Shown: positions 18,739-27,933, numbered from the stretch's first letter. The stretch is 64,000 nucleotides of DNA from an uncultured Megasphaera sp. (GCA_934202965.1 CAKPYN010000005.1:1-64000); one strand, 5' to 3'. Made by a program: numbers and translations. The notes: a model not told the origin generated them from the letters alone.

Positions 18739-19914
18739 ATGAAAGAATTGCAATTGAAATACGGCTGCAATCCCAACCAATCATCAGCAAGAGTGTATAT
18801 GAAAAACGGCAGTGACCTTCCCTTTGAAGTCATGAACGGCCGTCCCGGCTATATTAATTTGCTGGATGCCTTCAATAGTTATCAGCTCGTCAAAGAATTG
18901 AAAGAAACAACGGGGCTTCCCGCAGCAGCTTCCTTTAAGCATGTCAGCCCGGCTGGTGCCGCTGTTGCATCGGACATGAGCGATACCCTGAAAAAAATAT
19001 ATTATGTCGATGATTTACAGCTTTCTCCATTGGCGACAGCCTATGCCTGCGCCCGTGGTGCCGACCGCATGAGTTCGTACGGCGACTTTGTGGCGTTATC
19101 CGATGTCTGCGATGTAGAAACAGCAACGCTTCTTAAACGGGAAGTATCAGACGGCGTCATTGCACCGGGCTATACGGAAGAAGCCTTGGCTATCCTCAAA
19201 ACCAAGAAAAAAGGCAACTATTGTGTATTAAAAATCAATCCGGATTATGTACCGGCTTTGGTAGAATCGAAAGAAGTGTTTGGCGTAACGTTTGAACAAG
19301 AACGCAATAATGCCAAAATTACGACGGATTTGTTCCAAAACCGTCCGACTAAAAATAAAACAATTCCGGAAGCGGCACAGCGAGATTTGATGATTGCCAT
19401 GATTACCCTTAAATATACCCAGTCTAACTCTGTATGCTATGTCAAAGACGGCATGACCATTGGCGTTGGTGCCGGTCAGCAATCTCGTGTACACTGCACG
19501 CGGCTTGCTGGTAATAAAGCAGATATTTGGTGGCTCCGCCAAAATCCGAAGGTATTGGCCCTGCCTTTCCGCGATGACGTTCGCCGGCCAAACCGCGATA
19601 ATGCCATTGACGTTTATATTTCCGATGATTATGAAGACGTGTTGGCAGATGGTGTATGGCAGGACTTGTTTACGGAAAAACCGGAACCTCTTACGAAAGA
19701 AGAAAAGAAAGCATGGATTGCGCAGCTGCACGGTGTAGCGCTTGGCAGTGATGCCTTCTTCCCCTTTGGCGATAACATCGAACGAGCTCATCGCAGCGGC
19801 GTCGATTATATTGCACAGGCAGGTGGTTCTATTCGTGATGATAACGTCATTGAAACGTGCGATAAATACAATATTGCCATGGCAATGACGGGGCTTCGCT
19901 TGTTCCATCATTAA
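18739..19914 (+). CDS. AICAR transformylase, stand-alone PurH-type domain
   Basis: This enzyme transfers the formyl group from 10-formyl-THF to AICAR, the ninth step of purine synthesis. The 391-residue protein contains only the transformylase half of PurH: KHVSPAGAAVA near residue 60, SRVHCTRLAGNKAD, and a GSDAFFPFGDNIERA segment. The IMP cyclohydrolase (MGS-like) domain that normally sits at the N-terminus is absent. I start it at the ATG at 18739 behind GGAGG; an in-frame extension upstream would lie inside the riboswitch. Regulation by ZTP fits, because ZMP is its substrate. Confidence 0.9.
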   Translation: MKELQLKYGCNPNQSSARVYMKNGSDLPFEVMNGRPGYINLLDAFNSYQLVKELKETTGLPAAASFKHVSPAGAAVASDMSDTLKKIYYVDDLQLSPLATAYACARGADRMSSYGDFVALSDVCDVETATLLKREVSDGVIAPGYTEEALAILKTKKKGNYCVLKINPDYVPALVESKEVFGVTFEQERNNAKITTDLFQNRPTKNKTIPEAAQRDLMIAMITLKYTQSNSVCYVKDGMTIGVGAGQQSRVHCTRLAGNKADIWWLRQNPKVLALPFRDDVRRPNRDNAIDVYISDDYEDVLADGVWQDLFTEKPEPLTKEEKKAWIAQLHGVALGSDAFFPFGDNIERAHRSGVDYIAQAGGSIRDDNVIETCDKYNIAMAMTGLRLFHH

Positions 19915-19945
19915 TCAATATTAGGATTTATTTGATATAACAGAA

Positions 19946-19990
19946 AACGCACTGATGAAAGAGTATATTGTTCATCGGTGCGTTTTTTTT
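19946..19990 (+). terminator. Terminator after AICAR transformylase
   Basis: AACGCACTGATGAA pairs with TTCATCGGTGCGTT (one G-U), followed by a T run. Confidence 0.93.
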
Positions 19991-20048
19991 GTGTTATAAT
20001 CTATACGCATTAAAACCTGCCATTATCAATAGAAAAAGAGAATACACT

Positions 20049-20076
20049 TTGATAAGCAAGGCATACAAATTATAAT
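20049..20076 (+). promoter_or_regulatory. Candidate promoter of the TpsB gene
   Basis: TTGATA, a 16-base spacer and TATAAT at 20071-20076, about 85 bases before the ATG. Confidence 0.6.
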
Positions 20077-20160
20077 ACATTTACGAATCGGTATCTTTTA
20101 GGATTGGCTATAGCATTTGTATAAGCGTATGACCTATGAAGTCAGAAATAAGGTGTAATC

Positions 20161-21819
20161 ATGAAATATAGCATGGTAGCAATAAGTAGTGTGATGATTC
20201 TGTTTTCCACAGTAAGCATGGCAGAATCACCGCTTCCGACCTTCCATAAAGAAGCTATCACGGAACATCCGCAGCAGCGGATTGAACAACAAGAAAATTC
20301 CATAGACACTAATGCAATGGACCGTAGGTATTTGGGAAATACAGGTACGGCATCCTGGTCGGTATTTTATGTGCAACGTATTATCATAGATAGCAACTTG
20401 CCTAAGACCAATACGATGAATCCCCAATTACAACATATTTTGAATTCCTATCGTCATCGTAATGTTTCTGTAAGTGAATTCCCGAAACTGATTGCTGATG
20501 TAACAGCATACTATCGCACACAGGGATATACGGCACCGCAGGTTTTTATTTCACAGCAAGATATAAAAAATAGTATCCTTCGCATTCATGTTTCTATGGC
20601 GACATACGGTACGATTATATTGGCTAAAAATGAATCCGATGTCAAAGACAGTATATTGAAACGGTATATTCGCAATCTAAAGGCCGGTGAAATTATTAAA
20701 GATAAGCCATTGGAACTTGCCATACAGAATCTCAATGATTTACCGGCTTTGACGGCACGAGCCGTTTTGCAACCGGGCACTCCAAGCGGGACGACTAAAT
20801 TGGGCATTGAAGTCATGCGGCAGCCTGTATGGAATAGCTATCTATTTACGGATAATAGCGGCGGATATTATTCCGGTAAATATCGCTACGGGTTTCATAC
20901 GGAAATCAATAATCCAACTCATGAAGGCGATACCATGATCGTTAACGGGACGCTGACCAGTCATAATGTAAAAGATTATAGCGTCAACTATGAAATGCCC
21001 GTAGGAATAGATGGTACGCGCTGGGGCGTTGGCTGGAGTCAGTCCAGTTATGAATTGCATACGAATAGTTTATATGATTCCTTGGGACAATCACAAGGTA
21101 TAAGTTGGTATGGATTAACCCCTTTATATAGCGGAAAACAAAAACGTGTGTCCTTTATTTACGGATACGATCATCGAGATATTCAGGATAGCCTTCGGTT
21201 TCATGTGACATCCGAAATGGATAATGAAACAGATAAAATCGGCAATGTTTGGCATATGGGAATCAGTGGCAGTCGGTCTAAACCGCATCAGGATATACAA
21301 TACGATGTTACGTATTGGTATGGTCACATACATACAGAAGATACGATGGGAGATGAGACGCCGTCTGATGGAATATATCATAAAGCGACGGGGGATTTCC
21401 TTTCTGTTTGGTATGAAAACCAATGGAATTATCGTATCAGTGCCAGTGGGCAGGTATCAAATCGTTTTCTGGATGGCAGCGAACAATTTTACTTGGGTGG
21501 TATGGATGGTGTACGTGCTTATGGAGCCAGTGACGGTTATGGTGACGCAGGCTATTTACTTAGCGGTGAAATTCGTCGTCAAACAGGTATCAAAAACTTG
21601 GAAGCCGCAGCCTTTATGGATACATCCGGTGCCAAGCTGCGCGGCAGTGACTCGTCATGGGATCATTTGTCCGGTTGGGGGCTAGGCCTTCACTATCAAA
21701 AGGATAATGACTGGGATATTCAGCTTGACTATGCTTGGAAAATCCATGCCCGCGATGACCGAACAGAACCGGGTAACTGCAATGGTCGACTTTGGCTACA
21801 AGTATATAAAATGTTTTAA
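20161..21819 (+). CDS. Outer-membrane TpsB transporter (ShlB/FhaC/HecB family)
   Basis: Proteins of this family export a large TpsA passenger across the outer membrane in two-partner secretion. The 552-residue protein starts with a Sec signal ending near SMAESP. It then has a POTRA-like region (about 60-190, including DVTAYYRTQGYTAPQVFIS and ILRIHV) and a C-terminal beta-barrel of about 350 residues with alternating aromatic strands, ending in a terminal aromatic residue (KMF). GMDGVRAYGASDGYGDAGYLLSGEIR resembles the conserved motif late in ShlB proteins. No TpsA partner lies nearby. It is flanked by terminators. Confidence 0.87.
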   Translation: MKYSMVAISSVMILFSTVSMAESPLPTFHKEAITEHPQQRIEQQENSIDTNAMDRRYLGNTGTASWSVFYVQRIIIDSNLPKTNTMNPQLQHILNSYRHRNVSVSEFPKLIADVTAYYRTQGYTAPQVFISQQDIKNSILRIHVSMATYGTIILAKNESDVKDSILKRYIRNLKAGEIIKDKPLELAIQNLNDLPALTARAVLQPGTPSGTTKLGIEVMRQPVWNSYLFTDNSGGYYSGKYRYGFHTEINNPTHEGDTMIVNGTLTSHNVKDYSVNYEMPVGIDGTRWGVGWSQSSYELHTNSLYDSLGQSQGISWYGLTPLYSGKQKRVSFIYGYDHRDIQDSLRFHVTSEMDNETDKIGNVWHMGISGSRSKPHQDIQYDVTYWYGHIHTEDTMGDETPSDGIYHKATGDFLSVWYENQWNYRISASGQVSNRFLDGSEQFYLGGMDGVRAYGASDGYGDAGYLLSGEIRRQTGIKNLEAAAFMDTSGAKLRGSDSSWDHLSGWGLGLHYQKDNDWDIQLDYAWKIHARDDRTEPGNCNGRLWLQVYKMF

Positions 21820-21835
21820 CAACCTGTATATAATA

Positions 21836-21871
21836 AAAAACACGGAAGCCTATATAGACTTCCGTGTTTTT
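21836..21871. terminator. Bidirectional terminator
   Basis: An A run, CACGGAAG, a ten-base loop, CTTCCGTG and a T run. It serves the TpsB gene on the plus strand and the hydrolase gene on the minus strand. Confidence 0.93.
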
Positions 21872-21875
21872 GTAT

Positions 21876-22541
21876 TTACCATTCATAGGTAGTTCCCGGT
21901 GCCACGATTTGGACAGGGACGTGATATTGTGATTCCGTTTGTTTTTTATAGGATTCAGGATCTTTGTCAATAATCGGCCATGTTTTGTAATGAACAGGGA
22001 TGACAAATTTAGGAGCAATCCAAGATGCGGCCAAGGCAGCATCTTCAATGCCCATCGTGAAATTGTCACCAATAGGAAGAATAGCACAATCAATCGGTCC
22101 GAATCGATTGAGCAGTTTCATATCCGAAAACAGTCCCGTATCTCCAGCATAGTAGATACGTTTGCCGCCAAATTCGACAAGAATGCCGCAGGCAAGTCCG
22201 CCGGCAATGCCGGATCCATGAAATGCAGGTGTTAGGCGGACTTTGCCAAAGGGCATATCGACGCTGCCGCCGATATGCATCGCATGTGCCTTACAGCCCG
22301 CTGCTCCGGCTTTACCGGCTACTTCAGCCGTGCTGATAACCGTAGCATCTTGGGCTTTGGCAATGGCTTCGGCATCGCCGTAATGGTCACCGTGTGCATG
22401 GGAAATCAAAATATACTGACAAGCAATATCCGTAGGACAGACTGTTGTCCAAGGATTATCGGTAATATATGGGTCAAATAACAACGTTGTTTGGCCGTCG
22501 CTGAGTGTAAATGCAGCATGACCATAATAGGTAAAGTTCAT
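21876..22541 (-). CDS. Metal-dependent hydrolase, metallo-beta-lactamase fold (UPF0173/YtkL-like)
   Basis: A 221-residue cytosolic protein. The start MNFTYYGHAAFTL is characteristic of the UlaG/YtkL-like branch. The metal-binding motif reads SHAHGDHYGD, followed by GSGIAGGLACGILVEFGG, YYAGDTGLFSDM, LPIGDNFTMG and a late IPVHYKTWP. All the expected ligands are present. The start chosen is the ATG at 22541 behind AAGGAG; a longer frame upstream overlaps the neighbouring gene. The substrate is unknown. It is second in a two-gene minus-strand operon. Confidence 0.9.
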   Translation of the reverse strand: MNFTYYGHAAFTLSDGQTTLLFDPYITDNPWTTVCPTDIACQYILISHAHGDHYGDAEAIAKAQDATVISTAEVAGKAGAAGCKAHAMHIGGSVDMPFGKVRLTPAFHGSGIAGGLACGILVEFGGKRIYYAGDTGLFSDMKLLNRFGPIDCAILPIGDNFTMGIEDAALAASWIAPKFVIPVHYKTWPIIDKDPESYKKQTESQYHVPVQIVAPGTTYEW

Positions 22542-22551
22542 AAGGGTCTCC

Positions 22552-22959
22552 TTATTTCGTGCTCCATGTTTTCCATTCATCAATCCAGCTGCGAATCGCG
22601 TTTAAGGGAGCTGGTGCGCAAAGTGTCGATTTTAAAGACTGGCGAAGTTTTGCTTCATCTTTCAGCGGGTATACCATTTTATATTCATCATAAACGCTCC
22701 AAAAATCACGCATGTGGAGGTTGGCATAGGTTTCGCCATAAATTTTAAAACATGAATCACATAACGTAATAAACACAGCTTCTTCATCATGTTGTTTGGC
22801 ATCATCAAAGGCGCAGCAGCGCGTATATAAATGAATATTGCCAAACAATTTATGTAAATAGTCATATACTTCAGAAACCATAGTCGGTTCCAGCTGCATC
22901 AGCCGACAGCCCGGTGCAAAATAAATGGGATATTGGGCAATGTTATCAAATGTATCCAT
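22552..22959 (-). CDS. Small cysteine-rich protein resembling a CCG domain
   Basis: No firm family. The 135-residue protein starts at the ATG at 22959 behind AGAGGTG. It has cysteines in PGCRLMQLEP, YTRCCAFDD and ITLCDSCFKIYGE. This order (single Cys, CC pair, CxxC about 20 residues later) is like the CCG domain of HdrB and glycolate-oxidase Fe-S subunits, which bind a cluster or zinc. It has its own promoter and is read together with the hydrolase gene. A redox or metal-binding role is inference. Confidence 0.55.
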   Translation of the reverse strand: MDTFDNIAQYPIYFAPGCRLMQLEPTMVSEVYDYLHKLFGNIHLYTRCCAFDDAKQHDEEAVFITLCDSCFKIYGETYANLHMRDFWSVYDEYKMVYPLKDEAKLRQSLKSTLCAPAPLNAIRSWIDEWKTWSTK

Positions 22960-23015
22960 GTGAAACACCTCTCTTGACAATTAAAAATGGCAATTAATAA
23001 ATAATTGTTATTTAT

Positions 23016-23044
23016 ATTATACCATAAGAGGATGATTTTTGCAA
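23016..23044 (-). promoter_or_regulatory. Minus-strand promoter of the cysteine-rich protein/hydrolase operon
   Basis: On the minus strand, TTGCAA (23039-23044), 17 bases and TATAAT (23016-23021). Confidence 0.8.
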
Positions 23045-23121
23045 CGGAGAGAACAGATGTGTTGCTTTCCTCTTGTACTTATAAAAGAAATCTTGTACAA
23101 TACATGGTGGAGAGTGATAGC

Positions 23122-23610
23122 ATGCATATCGTAATGGTAGAACCGGAAATTCCCGGAAATACGGGCAATGTAGCTCGGTTATGCGCAGCAAATCATATAA
23201 CGCTGCATTTGGTAAAACCTCTTGGGTTTTCCATAGATGATAAACATCTGAAGCGGGCTGGCTTGGATTACTGGTCCCTTGTTGATGTACAAATTCATGA
23301 AAATTTTGAAGAAGTACTGGAAAAATATAAAGGCCATCGCTTCTTTTATTTGACAACAAAATCAGAACAATGTTATGCCGATATACAATTTCAATATGAT
23401 GATATACTGGTGTTTGGCAAAGAAACCAAAGGCTTGCCGGAAGAATTGTTGAAAAAATATCCAGAAAGCTGTTTCCGCGTTCCCATGATTGACAAGGCGC
23501 GCAGCTTGAATTTGTCTAATACAGTAGCTATCGTATCGTATGAAGCATTACGGCAGCTAGGATTTCCTGATATGGCTAAAAGTGGTATAGGAATTAAAAA
23601 TTTAAAATAA
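23122..23610 (+). CDS. trmL: tRNA (cytidine/uridine-34 2'-O)-methyltransferase TrmL
   Basis: TrmL is a SPOUT-class enzyme that methylates the 2'-OH of the wobble base in tRNA-Leu isoacceptors using SAM. The start MHIVMVEPEIPGNTGNVARL is the family hallmark. The trefoil-knot motifs follow as LVKPLGF, VFGKETKGLP and IPMIDKARSLNLSNTVAIV-like text. I choose the ATG at 23122 behind GGAGAG, giving 162 residues, the normal length; the frame is open about 117 bases further upstream. A weak promoter (TTGACA at 22974, 17 bases, ATAAAT) may lie in the divergent region. Confidence 0.93.
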   Translation: MHIVMVEPEIPGNTGNVARLCAANHITLHLVKPLGFSIDDKHLKRAGLDYWSLVDVQIHENFEEVLEKYKGHRFFYLTTKSEQCYADIQFQYDDILVFGKETKGLPEELLKKYPESCFRVPMIDKARSLNLSNTVAIVSYEALRQLGFPDMAKSGIGIKNLK

Positions 23611-23623
23611 TGAGGTGTGACGA

Positions 23624-23971
23624 TTGGAAATTTATGATAAAGCCCATGAACTAGCGGCATCCATTCAGACCTGCAAAGAATATCAAGACCTTGTAGAGGC
23701 TGGAAAAACGCTGGCTAAAGACGAAAAAACCACTAAGTTGGTTCGTGAATTTTTGTTGTGGCAGACTCAATTGGCATATGCCCAGTCGATGGGAGATAAA
23801 CCAGTTCGCAAGAAAATTGAACAGCTGAATCGGTTGTCAGAATTGGTAAAAAACAATCAGCTGGCTGTCGATTATTTGCAAAAATATAATGCATGGCAGT
23901 CCATGGCTGGCGAAGTATTTCAAATTATCCAGCAATCTATGGCAGAAGGAATGAGTATTCTTGATCAATAA
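23624..23971 (+). CDS. YlbF/YmcA family protein
   Basis: A 115-residue, entirely helical protein. The pattern IYDKAHELAASIQTCKEYQD followed by alternating charged and hydrophobic heptads matches the YlbF/YmcA group. In Bacillus subtilis this group helps RNase Y mature certain mRNAs. The start is TTG at 23624, behind GAGGTG; no in-frame ATG is available. It lies 13 bases after trmL and overlaps murB. The role in this lineage, where sporulation-type circuits are absent from view, is inferred only from family. Confidence 0.8.
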   Translation: MEIYDKAHELAASIQTCKEYQDLVEAGKTLAKDEKTTKLVREFLLWQTQLAYAQSMGDKPVRKKIEQLNRLSELVKNNQLAVDYLQKYNAWQSMAGEVFQIIQQSMAEGMSILDQ

Positions 23972-24887
23972 ATACGCATTAACGAGTTTTATATCCCAGC
24001 TGTCTGTATCGATACCGGCTCAGCGCATGCTGATGGATGAACCGATGAGCGAACATACGACATTTGCTGTTGGCGGCCCGGCTGATATATTGGTATTGCC
24101 GCAATCTGTTAAGGAAATGTCGTTGGCTATTCGGGCAGCTCGAAGCTTGGAACTTCCTGTCACCGTCTTAGGTGGCGGTTCAAACGTGTTGGTGCGGGAC
24201 GGGGGAATTCGCGGTGTCGTGATTCAGTTGAATCAGATGACTAAAGTCTTATCCTGCAACGGGACCAAAATTTTGGCCAGTGCCGGTTATATGCTAAAAG
24301 ATGTGTGTCAATTTGCGCAACAGCAAGGACTGACAGGCGTTGAATTTGCCTGTGGCATACCGGGAACATTGGGCGGCGCCGTATTTATGAATGCCGGTGC
24401 ATATGGCGGAGAAATGAGCCATGTCGTATCGCGGGTGCGTACCGTAAACAGTACGGGCGGTGTACATACGTATAATGCTCCGAATTTAGGATTTGCCTAT
24501 CGCCAGAGCCGTTTTCAGAAGTCTCAGGAATTTGTCGTTGAAATTGAATTGACTTTGCGGCAGGGAGATAAGAAAGAAATTCAGCAGGCAATGGACGATC
24601 TGATGCAGAAACGACGGAGCAAACAGCCGTTGGAAATGCATAGTGCCGGCAGCACCTTTAAACGGCCGCCGGGATATTTTGCCGGTACATTGATTGACCA
24701 AACCGGTTTAAAAGGATTGTCTTGCGGTGATGCTCAGGTATCTACCAAACATGCCGGATTTGTTGTTAATACCGGCCATGCTTCCGCAAAAGATGTATTA
24801 CAGGTCATTCATGAAGTACAAAAACGAGTAGAAAATGCACACGGCGTGCATTTGGAACCGGAAGTTCGCATTCTTGGTGAAGACTAA
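23961..24887 (+). CDS. murB: UDP-N-acetylenolpyruvoylglucosamine reductase MurB
   Basis: MurB reduces the enolpyruvyl group of UDP-GlcNAc-enolpyruvate with NADPH to make UDP-MurNAc for peptidoglycan. It is an FAD enzyme of 308 residues. Visible motifs are NTTFAVGGPAD-like SEHTTFAVGGPAD, LGGGSNVLVRDGG, GIPGTLGGAVFMNAGAYGGE, YRQSRFQ, HSAGSTFKRP and the catalytic-glutamate region EPEVRILGE. The start is a TTG at 23961, overlapping the preceding stop by 11 bases; a later in-frame ATG would remove about 20 residues. Confidence 0.95.
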   Translation: MINKYALTSFISQLSVSIPAQRMLMDEPMSEHTTFAVGGPADILVLPQSVKEMSLAIRAARSLELPVTVLGGGSNVLVRDGGIRGVVIQLNQMTKVLSCNGTKILASAGYMLKDVCQFAQQQGLTGVEFACGIPGTLGGAVFMNAGAYGGEMSHVVSRVRTVNSTGGVHTYNAPNLGFAYRQSRFQKSQEFVVEIELTLRQGDKKEIQQAMDDLMQKRRSKQPLEMHSAGSTFKRPPGYFAGTLIDQTGLKGLSCGDAQVSTKHAGFVVNTGHASAKDVLQVIHEVQKRVENAHGVHLEPEVRILGED

Positions 24888-24892
24888 TGCAG

Positions 24893-24982
24893 AAGTAGTT
24901 AGTGATGAATGATTGCAGAAGGTAAAAAAACGATAAAATTAAAGCCTGTCTGTCAATTACTATTCACTAACTACTTTTTTTG
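24893..24982 (+). terminator. Long-loop inverted repeat, probable terminator of murB
   Basis: AAGTAGTTAGTGA (24893-24905) and TCACTAACTACTT (24964-24976) are perfect 13-base arms separated by 58 bases and followed by T's. The loop is unusually long for a simple terminator. The right arm overlaps the candidate typA promoter. Confidence 0.7.
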
Positions 24983-24991
24983 TGGTATACT
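24963..24991 (+). promoter_or_regulatory. Candidate promoter of typA
   Basis: TTCACT, a 17-base spacer and TATACT at 24986-24991. The -35 box lies within the right arm of the inverted repeat. Confidence 0.6.
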
Positions 24992-25049
24992 AACAAAGTT
25001 ACATATATAAAAATATATTCTTTATGATTAATAGGAGAGAGGACATTAG

Positions 25050-26864
25050 ATGGAACGCAAAGATATTCGTAATATTGCAATTATTGCCCACGTTGACCAT
25101 GGCAAAACGACATTGGTTGATGCCATGCTCAAACAGAGTCATGTATTCCGTTCAAACGAAAAAGTAGCCGATCGAGTTATGGACTCCGGTGATATCGAAC
25201 GGGAACGCGGCATTACAATCTTGTCCAAAAATACATCGGTCATGCATGAAGGTGTCAAAATCAACATCGTTGACACACCGGGGCATGCTGACTTTGGCGG
25301 CGAAGTTGAACGTGTATTAAACATGGTTGACGGCGTGCTGCTTTTGGTTGATGCTTTCGAAGGTCCTATGCCGCAGACGAAATACGTATTGCGCAAAGCC
25401 TTGGAACAGAAATTGAAACCTATTGTTGTCATCAACAAAATTGATAAACCTGGTGCTCGTGTATCAGAAGTAGAAGATGAAGTACTGGAATTGTTCATGG
25501 AATTGGATGCTACAGATGAACAGCTGGACTTCCCAGTTGTATATGCGAACGGCCGTGATGGTATTGCTAAATATTCCATGGATGATGAAAGCGATAATTT
25601 GGAACCGCTCTTTAAGACGATTATCAAATACTGCCCGTGCCCGAAAGGTGATTCGGAAGGACCGCTTCAGTTTATGGTCACGACATTGGATTATGATGAT
25701 TATGTTGGTAAAATCGCTATTGGCCGTATCGTTCGCGGTAAAATGCGTCCGAACCAAAACATCGTTGTTACTGATGGCGAAAGCCAGCGTAAAGCTAAAA
25801 TCGGCCGTGTCTATACCTATGAAGGCCTTAAACGTGTTGAACAAGAAGAAGCAGCCATGGGTGAAATTGCCTGCATCGTAGGGATTCCTGATTTAAAAAT
25901 TGGTGAAACCGTTACGGACCCGCAGAATCCGGAAGCATTGCCGAAAATCAACATTGACGAACCGACGTTGTCCATGATTTTCTACGTTAACGACAGTCCT
26001 TTTGCCGGTCAGGAAGGCGAATTTGTTACGAGCCGTCATCTTCGCGACCGTCTGTTCCGTGAAGTACAGACCAATGTATCCTTGCGCGTAGAAGAAACAG
26101 ACAGTGCCGATGCGTTTAAAGTATCCGGCCGTGGCGAACTTCATATTGCCGTATTAATTGAAGAAATGCGTCGCCAAGGGTATGAATTGCAGATTGGCAA
26201 ACCAAGCGTTATTACGAAAGAAATCAATGGCAAAAAATGCGAACCGTTGGAAGCTTTAACAATTGACGTTCCGCCTGAATTTATGGGTGCCGTTATGGAA
26301 AAATTAGGTACACGTAAAGCAGAAATGGTCAATATGACCGACGTTTCCGGCTATACACGTCTTGAATTTATTATTCCGGCTCGCGGCTTGATCGGGTTCC
26401 GCAGTGAATTCCTGACAGCGACAAAAGGGAATGGTATTATGTACCATGTATTCCACGGCTATGCACCTTGGAAAGGTGAAATCCCTGGCCGTACACGCGG
26501 CAGTCTGGTTGCCTTTGAATCCGGTACAACGACTGGTTATGGTATTTTCAACTTGCAAGATCGCGGTGTTATGTTCATCAAACCGGGCGAAGAAATTTAT
26601 TTGGGCCAGGTTGTTGGCGAAAGCAATCGTGATGTCGATATCGATGTTAACCCTTGCAAGAAAAAACATCTTACCAATACCCGTTCTTCCGCTTCTGATG
26701 AAGCACTCCGCCTCGTTCCGCCACAGGATATGGGCTTGGAAAAATCCTTGGAATGGATTAACGATGACGAACTTGTTGAAGTTACACCAAAGAGCATTCG
26801 TATCCGTAAAGCCATCCTTGACAAACATGACAGAAAGAAAGCTATGCGTAAAGCACAGCAGTAA
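25050..26864 (+). CDS. typA: Translational GTPase TypA/BipA
   Basis: TypA is a ribosome-associated GTPase related to EF-G, needed for ribosome assembly and growth under stress. It has 604 residues with G1 [13 protein letters not shown]2 RGITI, G3 [14 protein letters not shown] and G4 [11 protein letters not shown]-like domains follow, then the family-specific C-terminal domain ending near [10 protein letters not shown]. The ATG is behind AGGAGAG. It is monocistronic, between the long-loop repeat and a strong terminator. Confidence 0.97.
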   Translation: MERKDIRNIAIIAHVDHGKTTLVDAMLKQSHVFRSNEKVADRVMDSGDIERERGITILSKNTSVMHEGVKINIVDTPGHADFGGEVERVLNMVDGVLLLVDAFEGPMPQTKYVLRKALEQKLKPIVVINKIDKPGARVSEVEDEVLELFMELDATDEQLDFPVVYANGRDGIAKYSMDDESDNLEPLFKTIIKYCPCPKGDSEGPLQFMVTTLDYDDYVGKIAIGRIVRGKMRPNQNIVVTDGESQRKAKIGRVYTYEGLKRVEQEEAAMGEIACIVGIPDLKIGETVTDPQNPEALPKINIDEPTLSMIFYVNDSPFAGQEGEFVTSRHLRDRLFREVQTNVSLRVEETDSADAFKVSGRGELHIAVLIEEMRRQGYELQIGKPSVITKEINGKKCEPLEALTIDVPPEFMGAVMEKLGTRKAEMVNMTDVSGYTRLEFIIPARGLIGFRSEFLTATKGNGIMYHVFHGYAPWKGEIPGRTRGSLVAFESGTTTGYGIFNLQDRGVMFIKPGEEIYLGQVVGESNRDVDIDVNPCKKKHLTNTRSSASDEALRLVPPQDMGLEKSLEWINDDELVEVTPKSIRIRKAILDKHDRKKAMRKAQQ

Positions 26865-26879
26865 TAGACATATTGCAAA

Positions 26880-26916
26880 AATACGCCTTGAGAATCTCTC
26901 AGGGCGTATTTTTTAT
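26880..26916 (+). terminator. Terminator of typA
   Basis: AATACGCCTTGAGA pairs with TCTCAGGGCGTATT (one wobble) around an ATC loop, followed by T's. Confidence 0.92.
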
Positions 26917-26937
26917 ACACAAAGTACGTTATTTCCA

Positions 26938-26967
26938 TTGACGTATTATTTATGCCAATGCTAAAAT
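26938..26967 (+). promoter_or_regulatory. Candidate promoter of the Rpn gene
   Basis: TTGACG, an 18-base spacer and TAAAAT at 26962-26967. Confidence 0.65.
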
Positions 26968-26989
26968 ACGTGTAAAAGAGGTGATTCCC

Positions 26990-27892
26990 ATGAAAATTCC
27001 AGAGATTACCCATTTAAATCGACTGAATAATGTATTCTTTAAATCGTTATTGGGTTCAGAAGAACGTAAAGCATTGACGTTAAATTTTATCAACTCAATT
27101 TTAGATCGCGATGAGAATAATGCGTTTATTGATTTGATTTTCGCAGATAAGGAAGTAGTACCACAGCGGATTCATGGTAAACTCTCTTTATTGGATGTAT
27201 TAGCAGAAATGAATGATGGAACACGCGTTCACATTGAAGTGCAGGTGTTATTGGACGAATGTATGGCCAATCGTACGTTGTATTATTGGGGACGAATATA
27301 CGGTAGAGAATTGGAAGCGGGAGAACCGTATCAGCACTTGCGACCTGTTATTACGATTGATTTGCTAAATTATAATCAATTTCCCCAATATGATGCTTAT
27401 TCGCATACCTATCATATTGCGAATGATCAAAATCATGATATATTGACAAATCATTTAGAAATGCATTTTATTGAATTGAAAAAAATTCACATCAGCGATA
27501 TAAAAAAGCTGAAACGGGCTGATAGATGGATTGCATACTTTTCACCGCGATGCAGTGACCCAGAAAGGAAGGTACTGGCAATGAGTGATACAGCAATAAA
27601 AGATGCGTTGACTTATGAAAATCAATTTACCAATAATAATGCATTAAAATCTCAGTATTGGGATTATGAAAAAACAATGCGTGATATTGCATCTGTCAAA
27701 TTGAGTGGAGAAACGATTGGAAGGGAAAAAGGTAGAAAAGAAGGTAGAAAAGAAGGCCGGAAAGAAGGTCGGAAAATACTAGGAATTCTTATCCAAAAAT
27801 TGATGCAGGAAGGACGCATGGATGAAATAGAAAAAGTATTAGCCGATGAAGTATATCAAGAAAAATTATTACATGAATATCGACTGATATAA
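26990..27892 (+). CDS. Rpn-family recombination-promoting nuclease/putative transposase
   Basis: A PD-(D/E)XK nuclease-fold protein of the Rpn (YhgA-like, DUF4351/transposase_31-type) group. Family members raise recA-independent recombination in E. coli. The 300-residue reading begins at the ATG at 26990, behind AGAGGTGA. Typical text is NNVFFKSLLGSEERK, LLDVLAEMNDGTRVHIEVQV (catalytic E/Q), and NRTLYYWGRIY. Near residue 247 a GRKE unit is repeated about four times, encoded by a 12-base tandem repeat. A degraded relative lies at 40422-41223. Whether it acts as a mobile element or in defence is unknown. Confidence 0.85.
   Translation: MKIPEITHLNRLNNVFFKSLLGSEERKALTLNFINSILDRDENNAFIDLIFADKEVVPQRIHGKLSLLDVLAEMNDGTRVHIEVQVLLDECMANRTLYYWGRIYGRELEAGEPYQHLRPVITIDLLNYNQFPQYDAYSHTYHIANDQNHDILTNHLEMHFIELKKIHISDIKKLKRADRWIAYFSPRCSDPERKVLAMSDTAIKDALTYENQFTNNNALKSQYWDYEKTMRDIASVKLSGETIGREKGRKEGRKEGRKEGRKILGILIQKLMQEGRMDEIEKVLADEVYQEKLLHEYRLI
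27731..27775 (+). repeat. 12-bp tandem repeat inside the Rpn gene
   Basis: Four units of the type GGTAGAAAAGAA: two identical, then variants with GGCCGGAAAGAA and GGTCGGAAA. They encode Gly-Arg-Lys-Glu repeats. The unit is a multiple of three, so copy-number change would alter linker length without shifting the frame. Confidence 0.93.
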
Positions 27893-27933
27893 TATTGTTG
27901 CACGAAACATAACAATGTCATTTACTGCTAATA

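Noticed and set aside
27731..27775. Short CRISPR-like array
   Set aside because: Units are contiguous 12-mers with no spacers and are translated as part of a gene. No CRISPR array was seen anywhere in the window.
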